DNA of 64,000 nt. Source: Sphingomonas kyeonggiensis (GTDB lineage: Bacteria; Pseudomonadota; Alphaproteobacteria; Sphingomonadales; Sphingomonadaceae). The notes beneath the pieces were generated by a model. That model had not been told where the DNA came from. It saw only the letters and a program-made list of their open reading frames with translations, and ran no database searches. A program made the position numbers and the translations under genes. Below are positions 42,511 through 53,055 of this stretch, one piece after another (position 1 is the first letter of the stretch; each line of letters opens with the position of its first letter). Location of the stretch: the NCBI RefSeq assembly GCF_030812785.1, contig NZ_JAUSTJ010000001.1, positions 1,054,001 to 1,118,000 on the forward strand, written 5' to 3'.

Positions 42511-43694
42511 CCCCGGGCATCCCTGAAGGCAGCCAGCCCGCGCTCGAGATCGGCGATCAGGTCTTGGGGATCCTCGAGGCCGATCTGCAGGCGGACCACC
42601 GGCCCCTCGGCCTTCCATTCGGTCGCGGTGCGGAAGCGCTGCGGATCGACCGGCAAAGCGAGGCTCTCATAGCCGCCCCAGCTATAGCCGATGCCGAAAT
42701 GCTCCAGCGTGTCGATCAGCGCCGCGCGCTCCTTCTCGCCGCCGCCGTTCAGCACGAAGGAGAACAGGCCGGCCGCACCCCTGAAGTCGCGGTGGAAGAG
42801 TTCATGCCCCGGGCAATCGGGCAGCGCCGGGTGGAGCACCCGCGCGACTTCGGGCCGGGTCTTGAGCCATTCGGCGATCTGCAGCGCGGCGCGGCCATGC
42901 TGCTCGAGCCGGATCGCCATGGTCCTGAGGCCGCGCGCGCCCAGCCAGGCGTCGTCGGGGCTCGCGGTCTGGCCGAGCTGGTAGCTGGTGTCGCGCAGCT
43001 TCTGATACTTGCCCTCGGCGGCGGTGACCGAACCGAGCATCACGTCCGAATGGCCGACGACATATTTGGTCGCGGCGAGGATGGTATAGTCGATCCCCAG
43101 CTGGATCGCCGGGAACAGCAGGGGCGTCGCCCAGGTATTGTCGAGTATCGTGGCGATGCCGCGATCCTTGGCCACCGCGACGATCGCCGGCACGTCCTGC
43201 ACCTCGAAGGTCAGGCTGCCCGGGCTCTCGAGGAAGATCACTTTGGTGTTCTCGCGGCACAGCGCCGCGATGCCCTCGCCGATCAGCGGATCGTAATAAG
43301 TCGTCTCGACCCCCATCCGCTTGAGCAGGCCGTTGGCGAAGTTGCGGGTGGGGTCATAGGCGCTGTCGGGCACCAGCAGGTGATCGCCGGGCGAGAGCAG
43401 CGCGAGCAGGGTCGAGACGATCGCGGCGACGCCCGAGGGGTAGAGCAGGGTTGCTTCGGCGCCTGGCTCCAGCTCGGTCAGCGCCTCGGCGAGCGACCAT
43501 TGGGTCGGCGTGCCGCGCCGGCCGTAGAACAGGCGGTGATGGGTGTCCTTGGCACCGCTCGCGCGCAGGTCCGCGACATTGTCGTAGAGGATCGTCGAGG
43601 CGCGCCACACCGGCGGGTTGACGATGCCCTGGGTCCATTCCTTGCGCCGGCCGGCGGAAACGACCTTGGTCTTGTCCTGCTTTTCGCTGCTCAT
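42507..43694 (-). CDS. metC: cystathionine beta-lyase
   Basis: 395 residues. PLP enzyme of the Cys/Met-metabolism fold: PSGVAAIVSTLLALLSPGD, LDNTWATPLLFPAI, and the Schiff-base Lys210 in LAATKYVVGHSD. GTPTQWSLAEAL and SWGGYESLALPV agree. It cleaves cystathionine to homocysteine, pyruvate and ammonia, but homologues also desulfurise other thiols. Start ATG overlaps the sseA stop; its own stop overlaps the channel start, so the three genes share translation. MetC is chosen over MetB on SWGGYES. Confidence 0.93.
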   Translation of the reverse strand: MSSEKQDKTKVVSAGRRKEWTQGIVNPPVWRASTILYDNVADLRASGAKDTHHRLFYGRRGTPTQWSLAEALTELEPGAEATLLYPSGVAAIVSTLLALLSPGDHLLVPDSAYDPTRNFANGLLKRMGVETTYYDPLIGEGIAALCRENTKVIFLESPGSLTFEVQDVPAIVAVAKDRGIATILDNTWATPLLFPAIQLGIDYTILAATKYVVGHSDVMLGSVTAAEGKYQKLRDTSYQLGQTASPDDAWLGARGLRTMAIRLEQHGRAALQIAEWLKTRPEVARVLHPALPDCPGHELFHRDFRGAAGLFSFVLNGGGEKERAALIDTLEHFGIGYSWGGYESLALPVDPQRFRTATEWKAEGPVVRLQIGLEDPQDLIADLERGLAAFRDARG

Positions 43695-44515
43695 GCCGGG
43701 CCCAATGCCTTGGCGGTCTCGGGACGGCTACCCCATTCGGTCCAGCTGCCGTCATAGAGCGCGGCCTCGTTGTCGAGCAGATGCGCGCCGAACGCCAGGA
43801 TCGCGGCGGTGATGCCCGAACCACAGGTGGTGACCAGCGGCTGGGCAAGGTCGATGCCATGCTCCTCGAACACCGCGCGGATATGCTCGGGCGCCTTCCA
43901 GGTGCCGTCGGCATTGAAGAATTTGGGGTAGGGGATGTTCTTCGAGCCCGGGATATGGCCGGCGGCGACCTCGGCACGCGGATCGGCTTCGTCGCCGGTG
44001 AAGCGCGCGGCGGAGCGGGCATCGGCGATCTGGCCGGTCTCGGCCTTCATCTCGTGCAGGGTGCGGGCGCGAGCCTTGGGCGCACGGGCCTCGAAATCGC
44101 CGGGTTCGGCTTCGTGCGGCCCGTTGGTGCACAACCGGCCTTCCGCCTTCCACTTGGTCATGCCGCCGTCGAGCAGCGCGACATCGACGCCGGCGAGCCG
44201 CAGCACCCACCAGGCGCGGCACGAAGTGTGGTGCGGGCCGTTGTCGTAGAGGACGATCGGCGTCTCGGTGTTCGCGCCCAGCGCGCGCAGCCGCTCGGCG
44301 ATCTTCGCGACGGTCGGCATGGTCGAGGGGAGCGGGCTGTCCTCATCGACCAGCGTGTCGAGATCGAGGAAGCGCGCGCCCGCGATATGCTCGGCCTCGA
44401 ATTCCGCCCGCGGGCTGCGCGGCGGCGATCCTGGGATCGTCGATGTATAGGTTGCATCGAGCACCAGCACATGATCTGCGCCAGCCAGCCATTCGGTCGT
44501 TACGAGCCCGTCCAT
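43691..44515 (-). CDS. sseA: 3-mercaptopyruvate sulfurtransferase
   Basis: 274 residues, two rhodanese-like domains. The N-terminal inactive domain (VLDATYTSTIPG, EHIAGARFLDLDTLVDE) is followed by the active one with the catalytic loop VTTCGSGITA (Cys231), whose CG(S/T)G(V/I)T form is typical of mercaptopyruvate sulfurtransferase rather than thiosulfate rhodanese. It transfers sulfane sulfur from 3-mercaptopyruvate. A longer frame exists upstream but lacks domain similarity. Its TGA overlaps metC's ATG. Divergent from queF by about 50 bases. Confidence 0.93.
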   Translation of the reverse strand: MDGLVTTEWLAGADHVLVLDATYTSTIPGSPPRSPRAEFEAEHIAGARFLDLDTLVDEDSPLPSTMPTVAKIAERLRALGANTETPIVLYDNGPHHTSCRAWWVLRLAGVDVALLDGGMTKWKAEGRLCTNGPHEAEPGDFEARAPKARARTLHEMKAETGQIADARSAARFTGDEADPRAEVAAGHIPGSKNIPYPKFFNADGTWKAPEHIRAVFEEHGIDLAQPLVTTCGSGITAAILAFGAHLLDNEAALYDGSWTEWGSRPETAKALGPA

Positions 44516-44569
44516 GGCTCCGTCTCCTAGAAGGATGCAAAGCGCATCGCAAACGCCTACATGGCGGGC

Positions 44570-45016
44570 ATGGACGCCAAGCATCTCGGAAAAACCTCGA
44601 CCCTTCCCGCCACGCCGGAAGAGGCCGAGCTCGACTATGTGCCCAATCCGCGCAAGGGCACGCGCTATCTCATCCGCTTCGCGGCACCCGAGTTCACCTC
44701 GCTCTGCCCGATCACCGGCCAGCCCGATTTCGCGCATCTGGTGATCGACTATGTGCCGAACGACACCATCGTCGAATCCAAGTCGCTCAAGCTGTTCCTG
44801 GGCAGCTTCCGCAACCACGGCGCCTTCCACGAGGATTGCACCGTCGGCATCGGCCAGCGGCTGTTCGACGAGATGCAGCCGGAATGGCTCAGGATCGGCG
44901 GGTACTGGTACCCCCGCGGTGGTATACCGATCGACGTTTTCTGGCAGTCTGGTGCAGCGCCGGAAGGTGTCTGGGTACCCGATCAGGGGGTGCCGGGCTA
45001 TCGCGGCCGCGGCTGA
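44570..45016 (+). CDS. queF: NADPH-dependent 7-cyano-7-deazaguanine reductase QueF
   Basis: 148 residues from ATG 44570 (an ATG three codons earlier, 44561, is possible). It reduces preQ0 to preQ1 in queuosine synthesis. The nitrile-binding Cys46 and Asp53 are in [15 protein letters not shown]; the QueF motif [21 protein letters not shown] follows, with [10 protein letters not shown] near the end. This is the short unimodular type. It is monocistronic and ends at a strong 11-bp hairpin. Confidence 0.95.
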   Translation: MDAKHLGKTSTLPATPEEAELDYVPNPRKGTRYLIRFAAPEFTSLCPITGQPDFAHLVIDYVPNDTIVESKSLKLFLGSFRNHGAFHEDCTVGIGQRLFDEMQPEWLRIGGYWYPRGGIPIDVFWQSGAAPEGVWVPDQGVPGYRGRG

Positions 45017-45031
45017 ACGACACATTTACAA

Positions 45032-45066
45032 GCTGCAGTGCGAGTCGTATCATGCCGCACTGCAGC
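45032..45066. terminator. 11-bp hairpin after queF
   Basis: GCTGCAGTGCG and CGCACTGCAGC pair perfectly around a 13-base loop, 15 bases after the queF stop. No T-run follows (ATGATGAAACC), so termination is uncertain; other leader or RNA uses are possible. Confidence 0.5.
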
Positions 45067-45160
45067 ATGATGAAACCTTATTGAAAACAGTTGGTTTGGA
45101 AGGATGAGCGTGGGGGCAACACGCAATTGAGTTTGCGATAGCGAAAGGAAAGATCGGCGC

Positions 45161-47422
45161 ATGAAAGCCCCGAAAATCCAGCACATCGCGCTGATCGGCA
45201 ACTTCCTGCCGCGCAAATGCGGCATCGCCACCTACACCACCGATACCCATGCCGCGCTCAAGGCGCGCTTCCCCGAGCTTCGAGTCGACGTCTATGCGAT
45301 GGACGACCATCCGGGGCGCTACGCCTATCCCGATGTGGTCACCGGCTCGATCCCGCAGCAGGAGCGCCCGGCCTATATCGAGACCGCCCGTCGGATCGAG
45401 GCCTCGGGCGCGCAGGCGCTGTGGGTCCAGCATGAATATGGCATCTATGGCGGCCCGGCCGGCGAGCATCTGATCGCGCTGCTCGACCGCCTGTCGATCC
45501 CGGTGATCGCGACGCTGCACACGGTGCTGGAGAAGCCCAATCCCGACGAACGCCGCGTGATGGAGGCGCTGCTGCGCCGGGCCTCGCGGGTGATCGTGAT
45601 GGCCGAGAAGGGCCGCGAGATCCTCAAGCGCGTGCACGGCGCCGACGACAAGAAGATAGCGATGATCCCGCACGGCGTGCCGGACCGTCCCTTCGCCGAT
45701 CCCGAGGATTTCAAGCCGCGCTTCGGCTGGCAGGGCCGCGAGGTGATCCTCACCTTCGGCCTGCTTGCGCCGAGCAAGGGCATCGAGACGATGATCGAGG
45801 CCATGCCGGCGATCGCCGAGGCCCGGCCCGATTCGCTCTATGTGATCCTGGGCGCCACGCACCCCAATCTCGTCGCGCATGAGGGCGAGGCCTATCGCGA
45901 CCGGTTGAAGGCGCTTGCCGGCGAACTGGGCGTGGCGGAGCATGTCGCGTTCGTCGATGGTTTCGTCGAGCAGGACCAACTGCTCGACTATCTCCAGGCG
46001 GCGGACGTCTATGCGACGCCCTATCCCAATCCCGCGCAGATCACCTCGGGGACGCTGTCCTATGCGGTGGCGGTGGGCAAGCCGGTGGTCTCGACCCCCT
46101 ATATCCATGCGACCGAGATTCTCGGACAGGAGCATGGCGTGCTGGTGCCATTCAACGACAGCGCGGCCTTCGCGCGCGAGATCGGCCGACTGCTCGCCGA
46201 CAAGGATGCCCGGCTGGCGCTGGCGCATCGCGCCTATGCCCGGGGCAGGACCATGTTGTGGCCGCGCCTTGCCGAGACCGCGATGGACACGCTGGCGAGC
46301 ATCATCGCCGCCAGGCCGCGGCGCTTCGCCCGGGCCAGCCAGGAGCTCGCGCCGCTCAAGCCGGACCTCGCTGCCGTGGAGCGGATGAGCGATGCCACCG
46401 GCATGCTCCAGCACTCGATCTTCTCGGTGCCCGACCGGCGCCACGGCTATTGCATCGACGACAATGCCCGCGCGCTGATCCTGATGTCGAAGATCGACGG
46501 GATCGACGAGACGCTGCGCGACAAATGGACGAGCGTCTATGCCGCCTTCGTCCAATATGCCTGGAACCCGGATCTGCGCCGGTTCCGCAACTTCATGAAC
46601 TTCGACCGGACCTGGTGCGAGGATGTGGGGTCGGAAGACTCGAACGGACGGGCGCTCTGGGCGCTGGGCGTCACTGCGCGCGATGCCAAGGCGCTCAAGC
46701 ATCGCGACTGGGCGTCGGCACTGTTCGACGCCACCGCCTCGATCGCGCTGGAGCTGGGCAGTCCGCGCGCTCGCGCCTTCGCGATGCTGGGCGCGGCGGC
46801 GATGCTCGATGCGCATCCCGGGCATACGCTCAGCCGCGAGATCCTCATGCGCTTCGGCGAGGAGCTGATTGCGCTGCTCGACGGCAATCGCCGGCCCGAA
46901 TGGAGCTGGTTCGAGATCGTGCTGGCCTATGACAATGCCCGCCTGCCCGAGGCGTTGCTGCGTGCCGGCATGGCGCTGGGTCGCAGCGCGTTCACCAGCG
47001 TCGGGCTCGAGACGCTCGAATGGATCGTCGGCCAACAGACTTCGCCCGAGGGCCGCTTCCGCGCCGTCGGCACCGAAAGCTTCGGTCGCGAATATGCCGC
47101 GCCGCTCCAGTTCGACCAGCAGCCGCTGGAGGCGCAGGCGACGGTGGAGGCCTGTGTCGCCGCGCATGAAGCGACGGGCGAGCGGCGCTGGGTGGACGAG
47201 GCGATGCGTGCCTATCGCTGGTATCTCGGTGCCAACGACCTCGAGCTGCCGCTGGCCAGCGCGCAGGACGGCGGCTGCTTCGACGGGCTGATGCCGCACG
47301 GGCTGAACCGCAACCAGGGCGCCGAGTCGATTTTGGCGCTCCAGTTGGCGAATTGTGCGATTTCCGCCCTTTCAAATGCAACCGGAACCGTGGCAACACC
47401 GTTACGAGCTGCCGTCGCCTAG
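45161..47422 (+). CDS. glycosyltransferase family 4 fused to an alpha/alpha-toroid domain
   Basis: 753 residues from ATG 45161 with AAAGGAAAGA upstream. Residues about 8-385 are a GT-B glycosyltransferase: FLPRKCGIATYT, WVQHEYGIYGGPAG, FGLLAPSKGIETMIEAMP, and QITSGTLSYAVAVGKPVVST with the acceptor-binding loop. Residues about 400-740 are helical with DDNARALILMSK, TWCEDVGSED, FEIVLAYDNARLPEAL, QLANCAISAL: a six-hairpin toroid like those in glycosidases and lyases. GT4 domains make linear sugar chains; the toroid may bind or trim product. The GH130 protein follows 44 bases on. Confidence 0.88.
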   Translation: MKAPKIQHIALIGNFLPRKCGIATYTTDTHAALKARFPELRVDVYAMDDHPGRYAYPDVVTGSIPQQERPAYIETARRIEASGAQALWVQHEYGIYGGPAGEHLIALLDRLSIPVIATLHTVLEKPNPDERRVMEALLRRASRVIVMAEKGREILKRVHGADDKKIAMIPHGVPDRPFADPEDFKPRFGWQGREVILTFGLLAPSKGIETMIEAMPAIAEARPDSLYVILGATHPNLVAHEGEAYRDRLKALAGELGVAEHVAFVDGFVEQDQLLDYLQAADVYATPYPNPAQITSGTLSYAVAVGKPVVSTPYIHATEILGQEHGVLVPFNDSAAFAREIGRLLADKDARLALAHRAYARGRTMLWPRLAETAMDTLASIIAARPRRFARASQELAPLKPDLAAVERMSDATGMLQHSIFSVPDRRHGYCIDDNARALILMSKIDGIDETLRDKWTSVYAAFVQYAWNPDLRRFRNFMNFDRTWCEDVGSEDSNGRALWALGVTARDAKALKHRDWASALFDATASIALELGSPRARAFAMLGAAAMLDAHPGHTLSREILMRFGEELIALLDGNRRPEWSWFEIVLAYDNARLPEALLRAGMALGRSAFTSVGLETLEWIVGQQTSPEGRFRAVGTESFGREYAAPLQFDQQPLEAQATVEACVAAHEATGERRWVDEAMRAYRWYLGANDLELPLASAQDGGCFDGLMPHGLNRNQGAESILALQLANCAISALSNATGTVATPLRAAVA

Positions 47423-47466
47423 GGCTTCAGGCCTGGGCGCCGGTGCGGGAAATGGCTGGGAGCCGG

Positions 47467-48753
47467 ATGCTCGAACTTTTCAATCATGCATTGCGCCTGC
47501 GGGCAGATCCCTCCCGCGTGGTGGTCCGCCCGTTCCACATAGCCTGGGCCTCCAACGGGTCGGCGCCGAGCCGGACCGAGCGGCTGGTGAGCGAAGTGCT
47601 CGCCATGTCGCCCGGCGCGGCGCGGGCCCAGCTGGAGATCGTGCTCAAGGACTTCGAGGCGCGCCACTGGCAGACGCGGCGCGTGTTCATGACGCGCTAT
47701 GACGAGATCGAGGGCATGCTCGGGCTCGACGGCAGCCAGATCGGGGACGAGAAGCGCCAGCTGATCGGCGCCTATTTCTGCCACGAGTACAGCTATGCCG
47801 CCGCCGCGCTGATGAACCCGAGCGCGGTGCCGCATTACGACCAGACCGGCATGCCGGAGGGGTCGTTGCGCATCCTGATGAGCCTGCGGGCGGTGGGCGA
47901 GGGGCATATCTCCTCGGTCGCCTTCCGCGAGGGGATCATCACCGAGAGCAACGAGCTGACCCTGGCGCCCGAGCCGCCCTTCGCCACCGCGGCGGATGCC
48001 CGGGAAGAGGATGAGGAGCATGTTCCCGAGGGGCCGGTGACGGTCTATCGCCACCGCGACTCGACGCTCTCCGGCACGGTGATCTTCCCGATCACCAAGG
48101 CCCAGTCGAACGGGCTCGAGGACCTGCGCATCACCCATTTCCGCCATGAGGGCGGCGAAGAGGAATGGATCGGCACCTACACCGCCTATAACGGCTCGGT
48201 GATCCAGTCCGAGCTGCTGCGTACCCGCGACTGGCGCAGCTTCGACCTGGTGCCGATGTCGGGCAGCGCCAGCCGCAACAAGGGCATGGCGTTGTTCCCG
48301 CGCACGGTGAACGGCAAGTACATGATGCTCGGCCGGCAGGACGGCGAGAACATCTTCCTCCATGCCTCGGACGACATCACCCGCTGGGAGGGCGGCGAGC
48401 TGCTGATCAAGCCGAAATTCCCCTGGGAGCTGGTCCAGATGGGCAATTGCGGCCCGCCGATCGAGCTCGATGAGGGCTGGCTGATCCTCACCCATGGCGT
48501 TGGCGCGATGCGCAAATATTCGATCGGCGCGGCGCTGCTCGACAAGAACGACCCGTCCAAGGTGCTGGCGCGCTCGCCCGAGCCTTTGCTGGCCGCGGCG
48601 GACCAGGACCGCGAGGGCTATGTGCCCAACGTCGTCTATACCTGCGGCGCCATCAAGCATGGCGACAAGCTGTTCATTCCGTACGGCGTGGCGGACAGCT
48701 CGGTGGCGTTCGGCTTCGTGCCGATCAGCTCGCTGCTCGCCCAGATGGACTGA
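47467..48753 (+). CDS. glycoside hydrolase family 130 protein
   Basis: 428 residues from ATG 47467, preceded by GGGAGCC; upstream ATGs in the frame have no site. The five-bladed beta-propeller pattern appears as SVAFREGIITESN, YRHRDSTLSGTVIF, EWIGTYTAYNGS, FDLVPMSGSASRNKG, GRQDGENIFL, WELVQMGNCGPPIEL and GWLILTHGVGAMRKYSI, all of which fit GH130. GH130 members are phosphorylases or hydrolases of mannosides. Here it pairs with the GT4 fusion upstream, so beta-mannan or oligomannoside turnover is possible. Exact sugar unknown. Confidence 0.88.
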   Translation: MLELFNHALRLRADPSRVVVRPFHIAWASNGSAPSRTERLVSEVLAMSPGAARAQLEIVLKDFEARHWQTRRVFMTRYDEIEGMLGLDGSQIGDEKRQLIGAYFCHEYSYAAAALMNPSAVPHYDQTGMPEGSLRILMSLRAVGEGHISSVAFREGIITESNELTLAPEPPFATAADAREEDEEHVPEGPVTVYRHRDSTLSGTVIFPITKAQSNGLEDLRITHFRHEGGEEEWIGTYTAYNGSVIQSELLRTRDWRSFDLVPMSGSASRNKGMALFPRTVNGKYMMLGRQDGENIFLHASDDITRWEGGELLIKPKFPWELVQMGNCGPPIELDEGWLILTHGVGAMRKYSIGAALLDKNDPSKVLARSPEPLLAAADQDREGYVPNVVYTCGAIKHGDKLFIPYGVADSSVAFGFVPISSLLAQMD

Positions 48754-48760
48754 CCTGATT

Positions 48761-48854
48761 CCCCTCCCGCTTTGCGGGAGGGGTTAGGGAAGGGGCTATC
48801 CCGCCCTCACCCACCTCACGCCCTCCCCCGACCCCTCCCGCAAGCGGGAGGGGA
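48761..48854. repeat. C-rich inverted repeat
   Basis: CCCCTCCCGCTTTGCGGG at 48761-48783 is mirrored at about 48832-48854 (CTCCCGCAAGCGGGAGGGG), each also a small hairpin. It lies between convergent GH130 and OPT genes and may terminate both. Confidence 0.75.
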
Positions 48855-48860
48855 GAAGTT

Positions 48861-50897
<2,037 letters not shown>

Positions 50898-50901
50898 CGG
50901 C

Positions 50902-51012
50902 TCAGATCTCCGCGCGGAAGTTCACTAAGTTCACGACATGCACGCGCGATCGCGTGCCCGTGCGCGAGGCGCCAGGGGCGGCGACGAGCTTGGTAAGGAA
51001 TGCATTGGTCAT
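50902..51012 (-). other. possible upstream ORF (leader peptide) of the OPT gene
   Basis: A 36-residue frame from ATG 51012 to TGA 50902-50904, ending four bases before the OPT ATG (TGAGCCGATG). No ribosome-binding site seen before it, so its translation is not sure. It has a basic Arg-rich middle (RTGTRSRVHVVNLVNF). The hairpin lies in its C-terminal half. Could be a coupled leader or random. Confidence 0.3.
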
Positions 51013-51074
51013 CGGTGGAGCGTGGCATTTGCGCGCCGTGTAGGACAGCATTTTTTGACGCGCAGTTGATTCGA

Positions 51075-51090
51075 ATAACCAATTGGTTAT
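51075..51090. promoter_or_regulatory. ArsR-type palindromic operator
   Basis: ATAACCAATTGGTTAT is a perfect 16-bp palindrome covering the region directly before or at the ArsR start (the ATG at 51089 lies within it). Such AACCAATTGGTT sites are frequent before ArsR-SRPBCC pairs. Probably autoregulatory. Confidence 0.7.
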
Positions 51091-51100
51091 GAGTCCCCAC

Positions 51101-51433
51101 ATGGAGCCGACTGCCCCTTCCGCTGCCGATGCGCTGTTCCGCGCGCTGGGCGATCCCACCCGACGCGCCCTGTTCGAGCGGCTGGCACAGTCGGAGCTGA
51201 CCGTGCGGGCGCTGACCGACGGGGCGGGGATCTCGCAGCCGGCGGTGTCCAAGCATCTCGCGGTGCTGAAGGGCGCCGGGCTGGTGCTCGACCGGCCGCA
51301 GGGCCGCGAGACGCATTACCGCGCCAATCCGCGGGGGCTGGCGCCCCTGCTCGACTGGATGCGACTGCACGAGAATTTATGGGCCGACAGCTTCGACCGG
51401 CTCGAGGACCTGCTCAAGAGGATGGACCAATGA
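51101..51433 (+). CDS. ArsR family transcriptional regulator
   Basis: 110 residues from ATG 51101; ATG 51089 would overlap the palindrome. One winged HTH: ALFRALGDPTRRALFERLAQ, ELTVRALTDGAGISQPAVSKHLAVLKGAGLV, RGRETHYRANP-type wing. No metal-binding Cys of classic ArsR, so it belongs to the group paired with SRPBCC proteins and senses something else. The next gene overlaps by four bases (ATGA). Confidence 0.92.
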   Translation: MEPTAPSAADALFRALGDPTRRALFERLAQSELTVRALTDGAGISQPAVSKHLAVLKGAGLVLDRPQGRETHYRANPRGLAPLLDWMRLHENLWADSFDRLEDLLKRMDQ

Positions 51434-51861
51434 CCGAGACGCGCACTTTGGTGATGGAGCGCGAATTCCCCCATCCGCCCGAGCGGCTGTGGCGGGCGAT
51501 CACCCAGCCGCACCTGATCGCCGAATGGCTGCTGCCCAACGACTTCGCGGCGGAGCAGGGGCACCACTTCACCCTGCAGAGCCCGGGCGCGCCGGGCTGG
51601 AGCGGGCGGATCGATTGTGCGGTGCGCGAGATCGATCCCGGCCGGCAGCTCTCCTATAGCTGGGACACGGGCGGGGGCGAGGAAGCGATGCCGCGCTTCG
51701 AATCGGTGGTGACGCTGACGCTCGAGCCGGTCGCCGGCGGCACCAGGCTGCGGATGGAGCAGACCGGGTTCACCAATGCGAACAACTATGGTGGCGCGCG
51801 CTTTGGGTGGGGCAAGTTCCTGGAGCGGCTGGAAGGGGTTGTTGCGGGGTTGGAGCAATAA
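51430..51861 (+). CDS. SRPBCC (AHSA1/START-like) family protein
   Basis: 143 residues. The pattern MEREFPHPPERLWRAITQPHLIAEWL, DCAVREIDPGRQLSYSW, TLTLEPVAGGTRLRMEQTGF and WGKFLERLEGVV is the AHSA1 domain with its lipid/hydrophobic cavity. These proteins often accompany an ArsR repressor; the physiological ligand is generally unknown. It overlaps the regulator stop (ATGA), forming a two-gene operon under the palindrome. A REP-like element follows the stop. Confidence 0.92.
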   Translation: MTETRTLVMEREFPHPPERLWRAITQPHLIAEWLLPNDFAAEQGHHFTLQSPGAPGWSGRIDCAVREIDPGRQLSYSWDTGGGEEAMPRFESVVTLTLEPVAGGTRLRMEQTGFTNANNYGGARFGWGKFLERLEGVVAGLEQ

Positions 51862-51862
51862 C

Positions 51863-51938
51863 CGTCATCCCGACGAAAGTCGGGATCTCGTGCCGTATCG
51901 CGCCTTCGCCTGAGATCCCGGCTTTCGCCGGGATGACG
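51863..51938. repeat. REP-like inverted repeat, second copy of GTCATCCCGGCGAAAGCC family
   Basis: Arms at 51863-51889 and 51912-51938. The right arm equals that at 1336-1362; the left differs by CGACGAAAGTCG versus CGGCGAAAGCCG, a compensated change that keeps its own hairpin. Between the SRPBCC gene and the AI-2E-type gene. Confidence 0.85.
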
Positions 51939-51984
51939 TAAAGGGGGGAGTTGAGACGAGCCACCGTCCTGCTACGCTTCCCCC

Positions 51985-53052
51985 ATGAACACGGGAACCG
52001 AGACGGCGCAGCGCGCCGCGCGACTGGCGCTGGTGGGGGGGCTGCTTCTGGTCGGCCTATGGGTGGCGCATGGCTTCGTGCCGGCATTGCTCTGGGCGGT
52101 TGTGCTGACCATCGCAGTCGACCCGCTGCACCTCAGGCTGCGCGCCTGGATGAAGGGGACGCACCGGATCGTCATCCCGCTGATCATCACCCTGATTGCG
52201 GCGCTGGTCGTGCTGGTGCCGCTCGGCTTCGGCATCACCCAGGCGCTGCGCGAGGCGCATGACATCTCGAGCTGGATCGGCCAGGCCCAGGCACAGGGCG
52301 TGCCGGTGCCCGACTGGGTCGCGCGCCTGCCCTTCGGCGCCGATGCGGTGCGTGACTGGTGGCAGACCCATCTCGCCCGGCCCGAGGATGCCGCCGAGCA
52401 GCTCCGCATGCTGAGCGGCGGCGAGTGGCTGGCGCATTCCCGGGCGATCGGCGCCAATGTCGCGCATCGCGGCGTGGTGTTCGGCTTTACCTTGCTCACC
52501 CTGTTCTTCGTGCTGCGCGACCGCGACGCGCTGCTCGAGCAGGGCCGGCGCGCGGTGCTCAAGCTGTTCGGCCCGGCGGGCGAGCGGGTGGGGACGCAGG
52601 CGATCCGATCGGTGCGTGGGACGATCGACGGTCTGGTGCTGGTCGGCCTGGGCGTCGGCGCGCTGATGGCGGTGGTCTACCTGGTCGCGGGCGTGCCGCA
52701 TCCGCTGCTGCTCGGCGCGGCGACGGCGATCGCGGCGATGATCCCGTTCGGCGCGCCGCTGATCTTCGCGCTCGCCGCGGTGCTGCTGCTGCTCCAGGGA
52801 TCGGTGGTGGGCGCCGTCGTGGTAGTGGCGATCGGCGCGGCGATCATCTTCGTCGCCGACCATTTCATCCGCCCGGCGATGATCGGCGGGGCGACCCAGC
52901 TGCCGTTCCTCTGGGTGCTGATCGGCATCCTGGGCGGGGTCGAGACGCTCGGCCTGCTCGGGCTGTTCATCGGGCCGGCGGTGATGGCGGTGCTGGTGAT
53001 GCTGTGGCGGGAGTTTCTGGCGGTGACGGGGGCGGAGGTAGCGGCAAACTAA
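51985..53052 (+). CDS. AI-2E/PerM family transporter
   Basis: 355 residues. Eight membrane helices: two N-terminal helices and a soluble loop (about residues 85-155, SSWIGQAQAQGVPVPDWVARL), then a block of helices with the PerM motif IDGLVLVGLGVGALMAVVYLV, FGAPLIFALAAVLLLL, HFIRPAMIGGATQLPFLWVL. Some members export AI-2, others Na+/H+ or permease-like substrates; not known here. Monocistronic. It ends near a C-rich inverted repeat and the convergent HerA-like gene. Confidence 0.9.
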   Translation: MNTGTETAQRAARLALVGGLLLVGLWVAHGFVPALLWAVVLTIAVDPLHLRLRAWMKGTHRIVIPLIITLIAALVVLVPLGFGITQALREAHDISSWIGQAQAQGVPVPDWVARLPFGADAVRDWWQTHLARPEDAAEQLRMLSGGEWLAHSRAIGANVAHRGVVFGFTLLTLFFVLRDRDALLEQGRRAVLKLFGPAGERVGTQAIRSVRGTIDGLVLVGLGVGALMAVVYLVAGVPHPLLLGAATAIAAMIPFGAPLIFALAAVLLLLQGSVVGAVVVVAIGAAIIFVADHFIRPAMIGGATQLPFLWVLIGILGGVETLGLLGLFIGPAVMAVLVMLWREFLAVTGAEVAAN

Positions 53053-53055
53053 AAG

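Noticed and set aside
50902..51012. Annotating the 36-codon frame as a firm gene
   Set aside because: No ribosome-binding site and no recognised homology; listed only as a possible leader.
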